Positions 58,158 to 64,000 of a stretch of 64,000 nucleotides of DNA are shown one piece after another. The notes under the pieces are model-generated. The model did not search any database and was not told where the DNA came from. It saw nothing but the letters and a program-made list of their open reading frames with translations. Numbering within the stretch: position 1 is the stretch's first letter; each line of letters starts with the position of its first letter. A program made the position numbers and the translations under genes. Where the stretch lies: positions 124,001 to 188,000 of the forward strand of contig NZ_CADIJQ010000010.1 in assembly GCF_902859595.1 (NCBI RefSeq). The letters are read 5' to 3'. Source of the stretch: Achromobacter kerstersii. Lineage in GTDB: Bacteria > Pseudomonadota > Gammaproteobacteria > Burkholderiales > Burkholderiaceae_B.

Positions 58158-59867
58158 ATGAGACGTACCGTACCGGCAAGTCCGCTTACCCTCGCCCTGA
58201 TTTGCCTGCTTGGCTTTAGCGCTGCGGCGCAAGCGGATGGCCCACTTCGCGGCAATCCCGTTGATGCCCTGCCCCAGCTGGAACGGCCGCCGGGCGCGAC
58301 GCAGCCACCCCCCGTCGTACAAACGGCCACCCCCGAACAATTGGCGTTGCAGGCGCGTCTGGCGCAGCGCATCGTGCCGCTGAATTTCGACGTCAGCGGT
58401 GTGCACGCGATCCCGTTTGAAGAAGTCTCGGCAATACTCAGCCCGCTGTCAGGAAAAGAAATCAGCTTGGGCGAACTGGTGCAGCAGGTCGATAAGATTA
58501 CCCAGCTGTATCGCGATAAGGGCTATCCCCTGTCCTTTGCCTTGGTGCAAAACCAGACGTTCGCCAATGGACTGGTCGTCGTGACAGTGGTTGAGGGGTA
58601 TATCGGAACGGTTCGAATCGAAGGCGATATCGGCAATGCGCAAGACCGCTTGGAAACCCTTGCGGGTCCGCTGAAAGCAGACCGCCCTCTGAAACAAGCC
58701 ACGCTCGAACGGCAGCTGAATCTGATGCGCACCGTGCCCGGCGTGAAATTCACCCCCGCGCTGGACTTGCCGCGCCGCGCCGATGGCGAAACCGAATTGG
58801 TGTTGACCGCGACCCGCCATCCCGTCAGCCTGACCGGCGGCATTGCGGACCTGGGCACGGGCATGCAGCCCATCGTCAATATGGCGGCCAACAGCCTGAC
58901 GCCTTTGGGTGAACAGGTAAAACTGACGACGGCCATCCCTTTCAATAGCGACGACGTGAAATACGTCATGGGTGAAATTAGCGTGCCCATCGGCGCCGAT
59001 GGCCTGGCGATCAAAGTCGACGGCTACCATTACGACGCCAAACCCAAGGATGACGCCGTCGAATACCTGGGTTTTGAACGCCGCGTGAAAAACGACCGTA
59101 TCGGTATTGGCGTCAGTTACCCGTTCTTGCTGAACAACACGCGATCGCTGACGGGCACGCTGGGCATGTACGCCGCCAACTCCAAAGACCGTTACGATTC
59201 GCGCACCACCGACCTCTGGCTGCAACAAGACGCCCGCGTGCGCGCCGCCAATGCGGAGCTGCGCTATGTGCAGGTAGGGGAAGCCGCTTCCACGGACGTG
59301 ACAGTCAGCGTTTCTAAAGGGTTCGATGCGGCCGGCGCAAAGAAAGATATCTCGACCAACTACGGGTACTCGGCAACCCCGATCCTGGACCTGGACTTCA
59401 CCCGCTATAACCTGAGCGCCAAGCAGATCTTTGCGCTGCCGGGACAGTTTGGCCTGACGTTGTCGGGCGCTGGCCAGTACTCCAGCAATATCTTGCCGTC
59501 GTCGGAGCAAGTATCTTATGGCAGCTGGCGTTATGCCATGGGGTATCCGCAAGGCGACCAAAGTGGCGACAAAGGCATTGGCGTATCCGCTGAAATCAAC
59601 CGCCGTTTTGCCACGGGTTGGGAATACGTCGCGGGGGTTCAGCCTTACGTGTTAGTGGACTATGCACGCACTTGGTACAACAACAAGGGCCTGCAAGCCT
59701 TGAACAATCGGCACTTGTCTTCCGTGGCGCTGGGCCTGCGTTTCACGGACGACAAATACTATCTATTCGATTTCAACGTGGCGAAGCCTGTGGGTTCGGC
59801 CACCGTGAACGATGGCCGCGACGTTCGATTCAACGCCAACTATTCACTCTTCTACGACGCATTTTGA
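58158..59867 (+). CDS. ShlB/FhaC-type (TpsB) outer-membrane transporter
   Basis: A 569-residue two-partner secretion transporter. Signal peptide (AAAQA-DGPLR, residue 27). A ShlB-type POTRA domain covers about residues 70-145 (LNFDVSGVHAIPFEEVSAILSPLSG; ELVQQVDKITQLYRDKGYPLSFALV; VVTVVEGYIGTVRIEGD). A second POTRA and a 16-strand barrel follow, ending in Phe (YSLFYDAF). ATG 58158 is preferred to the TTG at 58110, which lies inside a dyad. No TpsA with a haemagglutination domain is in the window; the next gene encodes a repetitive lipoprotein, a possible non-canonical substrate. Confidence 0.88.
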   Translation: MRRTVPASPLTLALICLLGFSAAAQADGPLRGNPVDALPQLERPPGATQPPPVVQTATPEQLALQARLAQRIVPLNFDVSGVHAIPFEEVSAILSPLSGKEISLGELVQQVDKITQLYRDKGYPLSFALVQNQTFANGLVVVTVVEGYIGTVRIEGDIGNAQDRLETLAGPLKADRPLKQATLERQLNLMRTVPGVKFTPALDLPRRADGETELVLTATRHPVSLTGGIADLGTGMQPIVNMAANSLTPLGEQVKLTTAIPFNSDDVKYVMGEISVPIGADGLAIKVDGYHYDAKPKDDAVEYLGFERRVKNDRIGIGVSYPFLLNNTRSLTGTLGMYAANSKDRYDSRTTDLWLQQDARVRAANAELRYVQVGEAASTDVTVSVSKGFDAAGAKKDISTNYGYSATPILDLDFTRYNLSAKQIFALPGQFGLTLSGAGQYSSNILPSSEQVSYGSWRYAMGYPQGDQSGDKGIGVSAEINRRFATGWEYVAGVQPYVLVDYARTWYNNKGLQALNNRHLSSVALGLRFTDDKYYLFDFNVAKPVGSATVNDGRDVRFNANYSLFYDAF

Positions 59868-59890
59868 TCTGACGCCACGCCGAGCCGAAT

Positions 59891-59918
59891 AAAAACGCCT
59901 GCTTAAGCAGGCGTTTTT
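59891..59918 (+). terminator. Terminator after the TpsB gene
   Basis: Stem AAAAACGCCTGC / GCAGGCGTTTTT with loop TTAA, 23 bp after the stop; it separates the TpsB gene from the lipoprotein gene. Confidence 0.9.
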
Positions 59919-59957
59919 TATTGATGCATCAATTAATAAAGGCCACGGCGCTTGCCG

Positions 59958-60021
59958 CGTTACGACAGTTCCGCACCCCGTTTTCCACATCGCGTTACGT
60001 AACGTTCCCCGTAACGTAACG
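59958..60021. repeat. Cluster of five CGTTAC/GTAACG hexamers
   Basis: CGTTAC at 59958 and 59993; GTAACG at 59999, 60011 and 60016. The pair 59993-60004 is a perfect 12-bp palindrome and 60011-60021 is an overlapping tandem copy. Likely multi-site operator upstream of the repetitive lipoprotein. Confidence 0.75.
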
Positions 60022-60071
60022 GGCAATCCCCCGTCATTCGTAACATTCGCAGCGTTTTCGTGGTCGCAAAA

Positions 60072-60086
60072 ATGGGAATTTCCCAT
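60072..60086. promoter_or_regulatory. Perfect 15-bp inverted repeat
   Basis: ATGGGAA-T-TTCCCAT lies 176 bp before the lipoprotein ATG. Candidate regulator site; protein unknown. Confidence 0.5.
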
Positions 60087-60261
60087 GCCTAGTGCAAACC
60101 CTTTATTTGCGTCGCATGCCATTGATATATAAGGATTTTTTTAAGGAACACCTTTCAAATTCATTCCTAAAAACGCACTTCTGAAAAAAATTGGCACGGT
60201 TTATGCATGGAGAGACGTATCGGGCAGTTTCAGCGCCTGCTTATCCCACTAGGAGCTCGCC

Positions 60262-62007
60262 ATGTATTCCAAAGTCGAAGCAAACCGTATTCAACGCGTT
60301 CTGACCTCCACCCTGTTGGCTGCAGCTCTGATGAGCGCATTGGCTGCCTGCGGCGGTGGCGGCAGCGGTAAGAAGTCAGCCAGCCTGCCCGGCATCGATA
60401 TCCCGACCAATCCGGGCGGCAACAATCCGACCAACCCCGGTGGCACCGATCCCACCAATCCCACGAATCCTACCAACCCGACTAACCCGACTAACCCCAC
60501 GAACCCCACCAATCCCACGAACCCGGTATCCGCCGGCTTGTTGGAAACCACGCTGGGCAATACCGGTACCGCGTTGGACAACACCCTGCCCTTGAATCTG
60601 GGCACGACGCTGAGTGGTGTGGGTAAAGCGCTGGACCCCACTGTGGAACCCATCGCCAACACCGTCGTCGGCCTGACCCAGCAAGTGGGCGCCACGACCG
60701 GCCTGGGTCAGCCCGTGGATGGCGTGACGAAACAAGTGGGCGGCCTGGTCAGCGACCTGGGCGGCTCGGTGAAAAGCTCGGGTCTGCCCGGCGGTTTGGA
60801 CAGTGGCGTCGGCGGCTTGGTCGATGGCTTGGGCAAAACGGTATCGGGCGTGGGTGGCCTGCTGAATGCAGACCCGAACAATCCGGCGCCTCTGAAGAAC
60901 GTCCTGGGTAACGCGACGAACGCCGTAGGCGCTCTGACCGCGGGCCTGTCGGGCGAAGGGGGTTTGCTGAACCCGATTATGCAGGTCGCGGGCGGCGTGA
61001 CGGGCGGCCTTGTATCTGGCCCGTCGACCCCGTTGCTGGAGCCTGCCCTGGGCAATGCCGGCAAGACCGTAGACAACGTCTTGCCGCTGGGGCTGCAAAC
61101 GACCCTTACGGGTGTGGGCGCCGCGCTTGACCCCACCGCCAGCCCGCTGGCCGGCAAAGTGGTCGGCCTGACGCAACAAGTGGGTGATACGACCAAATTG
61201 GGCGCGCCGGTCGCCGGCCTGCTCACGAGCTTGGGTGGCACCGTTGCCAACGCCGGCAGCACGCTGCCGGGCAACACTGCCGGCTTGAACGGGGTCTTGC
61301 AAGGCCTGGGCGGCGCAGTGGCCAGTGCCGGCGGCCTGCTCACCGCCACGCCGGGCAACACGAATCCGTTGGGCGCGACGCTGGCCAACGCCACAGGTGC
61401 TGTCGCCTCGCTGACGGGTGGACTGGGCTTGAACAACGTCACCAGTGGCGTCACCGGAGGCGGCACGGGCGGCTTGCTCAGCCCCATCACCGGCATTCTC
61501 GGTGGCGTGGGCGGTTTGGGCGGTGCGGGCGGCACCCCGGCGAACGGTGGCGTAGCCGGCCTGCTGGCGCCGGTGACGGGCCTGCTGAGCGGCGTGACCG
61601 GCGCCGTGGGCGGCGCGACGGGCGGCGCCACCGGGGGCACCGCTGGCGGCACGGCCAACGGCGGCTTGCTGGGCGGCCTGCTGGGCGGTGTGACAGGCGG
61701 TGCTGCGGGCGGCACGACAGGCGGCGCCTCGGGCGGTACGGCCAGTGGCGGCTTGCTGGGCGGGGTGGTCGGTGGCTTGGTCGGCGGTGTGTCCGTCGGG
61801 GCAACCACCGGGACGGGCGCCAGTGCTGGGGTGAGCGCAGGCGGCGCGGCGGGCGCCGGTGCGGGCGGTGCGGCGGGTGCGGGCGCTGCCAACAACGGCG
61901 GCTTGTTGGGCGGCGTGCTGGGCGGCGTCACCGGCACCACCACGAATGGAACCACCAACGGCGGACTGTTGGGTGGCTTGCTGGGCGGCCTCTCGGCCAA
62001 GAAGTAA
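60262..62007 (+). CDS. Repetitive lipoprotein: TNP repeats, two modules, GGxx tail
   Basis: A 581-residue probable surface lipoprotein. Signal peptide and LSALAAC put the lipid on Cys30. Residues 65-88 are eight Thr-Asn-Pro tripeptides. Two homologous modules of about 140 residues follow (LLETTLGNTGTALDNTLPLN and LLEPALGNAGKTVDNVLPLG, each with VVGLTQQVG later). From about residue 400 a tail of GGxx tetrads alternates with NGGLLGGLLGG blocks and ends LSAKK. It resembles entries often called collagen-like, but Gly spacing is four, not three. It may be carried or displayed by the TpsB protein upstream. Function unknown. Confidence 0.8.
   Translation: MYSKVEANRIQRVLTSTLLAAALMSALAACGGGGSGKKSASLPGIDIPTNPGGNNPTNPGGTDPTNPTNPTNPTNPTNPTNPTNPTNPVSAGLLETTLGNTGTALDNTLPLNLGTTLSGVGKALDPTVEPIANTVVGLTQQVGATTGLGQPVDGVTKQVGGLVSDLGGSVKSSGLPGGLDSGVGGLVDGLGKTVSGVGGLLNADPNNPAPLKNVLGNATNAVGALTAGLSGEGGLLNPIMQVAGGVTGGLVSGPSTPLLEPALGNAGKTVDNVLPLGLQTTLTGVGAALDPTASPLAGKVVGLTQQVGDTTKLGAPVAGLLTSLGGTVANAGSTLPGNTAGLNGVLQGLGGAVASAGGLLTATPGNTNPLGATLANATGAVASLTGGLGLNNVTSGVTGGGTGGLLSPITGILGGVGGLGGAGGTPANGGVAGLLAPVTGLLSGVTGAVGGATGGATGGTAGGTANGGLLGGLLGGVTGGAAGGTTGGASGGTASGGLLGGVVGGLVGGVSVGATTGTGASAGVSAGGAAGAGAGGAAGAGAANNGGLLGGVLGGVTGTTTNGTTNGGLLGGLLGGLSAKK
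60454..60525. repeat. Eight 9-bp coding repeats (Thr-Asn-Pro)
   Basis: Eight in-frame 9-bp units encode TNP with synonymous third-position changes (ACC/ACG/ACT, AAT/AAC, CCC/CCG/CCT). The silent variation suggests selection on the protein rather than recent slippage. Confidence 0.9.
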
Positions 62008-62035
62008 TCGACTACCAACGCTTGGGAGTAACACC

Positions 62036-62581
62036 ATGCTTCAAGAAAACCTCATACACCATGAGCATGTGACCGTGATGCCAGAATCTCGCACGAGTGA
62101 ACTGCGCCCGGGAATGCTTGACGACATCGCCTTGATGCTGGGCCGTCAATTCTCGGTTTACAACGCCGCATGCCAGTCCGCGCTGGCGGAAAAGCTGGGT
62201 ATCCCCCTGGCCGACCTGAAAGCGCTGGAACTGGTGATGGAGTTCGATGCCCTGCCCACCGGGCAGCTTGCCCAACTGATGGGCATCAGCTCAGGCGGCG
62301 CCACGGCCTTGATCAACCGGCTGGAGGCGGCGGGTTATGTGCAACGCGGCCGCCACCCGCTGGATCGCCGGATGATCGTGATCCGGCCAGTTGAGGAACG
62401 GTGCCAGCACCTGTCGCAGGAACGCCAGTGGGTCGCCGATGCGGTCATGTTGATGGCGCGCCGCTACGACACCGCCGAGATGGAAACGGTTCATGCCTTC
62501 CTGGCGCAATGCGTGCGCACCTTGCGGCATGACACGCTGGTCTGGCTGGAGACGCGCAGCGCGCATCACGACGATCTCTGA
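62036..62581 (+). CDS. MarR-family transcriptional regulator
   Basis: A 181-residue MarR protein. The winged helix is at residues about 60-120 (LGIPLADLKALELVMEFDALPTGQLAQLMG; SSGGATALINRLEAAGYVQRGRHPLDRRMIVIRP). N- and C-terminal helices form the dimer. It starts 28 bp after the lipoprotein gene with GGGAG before ATG 62036 and a terminator follows, so lipoprotein and regulator form an operon. It likely controls this module, perhaps through dyads at 58090-58116 or 59958-60086 (inference). Confidence 0.88.
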   Translation: MLQENLIHHEHVTVMPESRTSELRPGMLDDIALMLGRQFSVYNAACQSALAEKLGIPLADLKALELVMEFDALPTGQLAQLMGISSGGATALINRLEAAGYVQRGRHPLDRRMIVIRPVEERCQHLSQERQWVADAVMLMARRYDTAEMETVHAFLAQCVRTLRHDTLVWLETRSAHHDDL

Positions 62582-62617
62582 GCCAGCCCCGCGCAAGTTT
62601 TACCCCAAAGCGTTTTA

Positions 62618-62651
62618 CGCGCCCTGATCCCACCGGATCAGGGCGCGTTTT
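62618..62651 (+). terminator. Terminator after the MarR gene
   Basis: Stem CGCGCCCTGATCC / GGATCAGGGCGCG with loop CACC, then TTTTT. The run of T reaches the stop codon of the convergent ABC gene at 62652. Confidence 0.9.
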
Positions 62652-64000
62652 TCATGACCCAAACTGCAAGCGCGGCACCGCATCAAGCAAGCGCCGCGTG
62701 ACCGCATGGCGCGGCGCGTGCAGCACCGTGTCCGCCGGGCCCAGGTCGACGATCTGCCCGCCATCCATGACCGCGATGCGGTCGGCCAGGTATTCCACCA
62801 CGCCAAAGTTGTGGGTGATGAACAGGTAGGCAATGCCCAGTTCGTCTTGCAGCTCGCGCAGCAGATCCAGAATCTGCGCCTGGACGGAAACGTCGAGCGC
62901 GGACGTGGGTTCATCGCAAATCAGCACGCGCGGTTCAACCGCCAGCGCCCGCGCAATGGCGATGCGCTGGCGTTGTCCACCCGAAAACTCATGCGGATAG
63001 CGTGTCAGCGTATTGGCGGGCAAGCCGACGCGTTCAATCAACTGCGCGGCATGCGCGGCGCGCGCTTTCTGGCTCATGCCGCGGCGCAGAGACTCCAGGC
63101 CTTCGTCAAGAATATCGCCCACGCGCATGCGGGGATCGAGCGAGGCATAGGGGTCCTGAAAGACGATCTGAATGTCTTGGCGCAGGTCGCGCAAGGTGCG
63201 GCGGTCAGCCGTCAGCACATCCTTGCCTTGCAGCATGGCCCGGCCCGAAATCCGCGCGCCGTCGATCAAGCGCAGCAAGGCCTTGCCCGTGGTCGTCTTG
63301 CCGCAACCGGATTCACCCAGCAGCGCCAGGGTTTCACCGGCACGCAGCGAAAACGTGACGCCATCCACGGCCTTGACCCACGACACAATCCGCCGCAGCG
63401 GACCTTTGCGTATGGGGTAATGCACTTTCAGATCTTGCACGTCCAGCACCACCTCGCCCGCCTCGCGCGGCTTCGTGCGACGGTGGTCGTCACGCGCAAT
63501 GGCTTGACGCCCGTGTTCGGTGAGCGGCACGCCGCGCTTTTCGAAGGTGGGAATGGCTTCGAACAATTGGCGCGCGTAGGGGTGTTTGGGCGCGCGGAAA
63601 AATTCCTCGGCGCTGGCGCTTTCAACGATTTCGCCGCCGCGCATCAGCGCCACATGGTGCGCCACATTTTTCACCACGGCCAGGTCGTGCGTGATGAGCA
63701 GCACGGCCATGCCCATTTCCCGCTGGATGTCAGCCAGCAAATCCAGCACCTGCGCCTGCACGGTGACGTCCAGCGCGGTGGTGGGTTCGTCCGCGATCAG
63801 CAGCAAGGGCTCCGCCGCCAGCGCAATGGCGATCATGACGCGCTGCTTTTGTCCGCCCGAGAACTGGAACGGGTAATCATCCACGCGCCGCTCGGGCTCG
63901 GGAATGCCCACGCGCCGCAGCCAGTCGATGGCGCGTGTGCGTGCGGCGGCGCCGCGTAAAGGCGTGTGCGCCGTCAGCGTTTCGATGATCTGGTCGCCCA
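62652..64000 (-). CDS. Double ABC ATPase of an oligopeptide-type transporter, 5' end outside window
   Basis: The frame stays open to the window edge, so the N-terminal Walker A is missing. The first ABC unit shows FSGGQKQRVMIAIALAAEPLLLIADEPTTALD; the second is complete with Walker A LLGESGCGKTTTGKALL, FSGGQRQRIAIARALAVEPRVLICDEPTSALD and the switch His in FITHNFGV. HPYARQLFEAIP between them is the oligopeptide-transporter C-terminal motif. Fused ATPases of this type (GsiA/YejF-like) power uptake of peptides, glutathione or microcin-like compounds. The substrate cannot be told without the binding protein. Confidence 0.92.
   Translation of the reverse strand, partial: GDQIIETLTAHTPLRGAAARTRAIDWLRRVGIPEPERRVDDYPFQFSGGQKQRVMIAIALAAEPLLLIADEPTTALDVTVQAQVLDLLADIQREMGMAVLLITHDLAVVKNVAHHVALMRGGEIVESASAEEFFRAPKHPYARQLFEAIPTFEKRGVPLTEHGRQAIARDDHRRTKPREAGEVVLDVQDLKVHYPIRKGPLRRIVSWVKAVDGVTFSLRAGETLALLGESGCGKTTTGKALLRLIDGARISGRAMLQGKDVLTADRRTLRDLRQDIQIVFQDPYASLDPRMRVGDILDEGLESLRRGMSQKARAAHAAQLIERVGLPANTLTRYPHEFSGGQRQRIAIARALAVEPRVLICDEPTSALDVSVQAQILDLLRELQDELGIAYLFITHNFGVVEYLADRIAVMDGGQIVDLGPADTVLHAPRHAVTRRLLDAVPRLQFGS

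Larger units (their letters stand above)
59868..60261. other. 394-bp gap with terminator and clustered palindromes
   Basis: Contains the TpsB terminator, ATTGATGCATCAAT (59920-59933, perfect palindrome), the CGTTAC/GTAACG cluster (59958-60021) and ATGGGAATTTCCCAT (60072-60086). An AT-rich stretch with TATATAAGG (60126-60134) may contain the lipoprotein promoter. GGAG precedes the gene. Confidence 0.7.

Noticed and set aside
57921..58406. 161-codon minus-strand ORF in the AT-rich gap
   Set aside because: Runs antisense into the TpsB signal peptide and POTRA coding region, has an odd composition and no ribosome site.
60262..62007. Calling the repetitive lipoprotein collagen-like
   Set aside because: Gly-X-Y triplets are absent; Gly-Gly recurs every four residues and Pro is rare outside the TNP linker.
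1..64000. tRNA, rRNA, insertion sequences, prophage genes
   Set aside because: None recognised by eye on either strand; a short tRNA could be missed, and a covariance-model scan would settle it.

Overview
The window is about 65% GC with dense gene packing. Its gene content is typical of Burkholderiales, most likely family Alcaligenaceae (Achromobacter/Bordetella type). The pointers are several Bug/TctC-type solute receptors, many small acyl-CoA catabolic clusters each with its own regulator, an EarP/EF-P pair with Arg32 in EF-P, a DUF2863 gene, a DUF2968 lipoprotein and both AcnA and AcnB. I see no rRNA, tRNA, insertion sequence or CRISPR array. Species is inference only.

Layout. (1) 1-3394, minus strand: a malonate operon matR-matA-enoyl-CoA hydratase-matB (matB runs off the left edge), with a perfect 16-bp palindrome before matR. 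(2) 3496-11398: an acyl-CoA catabolic operon (enoyl-CoA hydratase, NDP-forming acyl-CoA synthetase, Bug receptor, long and short acyl-CoA dehydrogenases, then a spermidine-synthase-fold gene) divergent from an IclR regulator. (3) 11416-17070: thiolase and enoyl-CoA hydratase divergent from a second long/short acyl-CoA dehydrogenase pair plus LysR; the divergent gap holds two inverted repeats sharing one centre. (4) 17202-20480: CBS protein, TauE/SafE permease and two adjacent single-pass membrane proteins. (5) 20628-23546: acnB with a 21-bp dyad operator upstream and a 16-bp tandem repeat downstream. (6) 23713-30509: transglycosylase-like lipoprotein, an autoregulated HigBA-type toxin-antitoxin pair whose message looks leaderless, a Fur-boxed TonB receptor, pirin/LysR divergent pair, Bug receptor. 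(7) 30622-34179: AMP ligase and dienoyl-CoA-reductase-like SDR divergent from LysR. (8) 34346-41940: acnA carrying the same 21-bp dyad as acnB, DodA-type dioxygenase, DUF2863-earP-efp, DUF1178. (9) 42080-56836: DUF2968 lipoprotein, then a complete tad/Flp pilus locus on the minus strand from the Flp pilin (56720) to a sigma-54 enhancer-binding protein (42907). (10) 56838-62647: MHYT membrane protein, then an AT-rich-flanked module of a TpsB-type outer-membrane transporter, a TNP-repeat/GGxx-repeat lipoprotein and a MarR regulator. (11) 62652-64000: a double ABC ATPase of a peptide transporter, running off the right edge.

How parts work together. Regions 1-3 and 7 each join CoA activation, oxidation and hydration enzymes to a local regulator, so each probably handles one acid substrate. 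The two aconitases are 11 kb apart but share an identical dyad and so probably one TCA-cycle regulator. The tad locus has nearly all expected parts (pilin, peptidase, pseudopilins, CpaB, secretin, TadZ, TadA, TadB, TadC, TadD, TadG) and ends in a sigma-54 activator; a matching -24/-12 element lies before the pilin gene. The most novel candidate is the TpsB/glycine-rich lipoprotein/MarR module, where an outer-membrane two-partner transporter has no recognisable TpsA but sits beside an unusual repetitive lipoprotein. The second is a TadE-like pseudopilin with no canonical start codon in reach, embedded in the end of cpaA.
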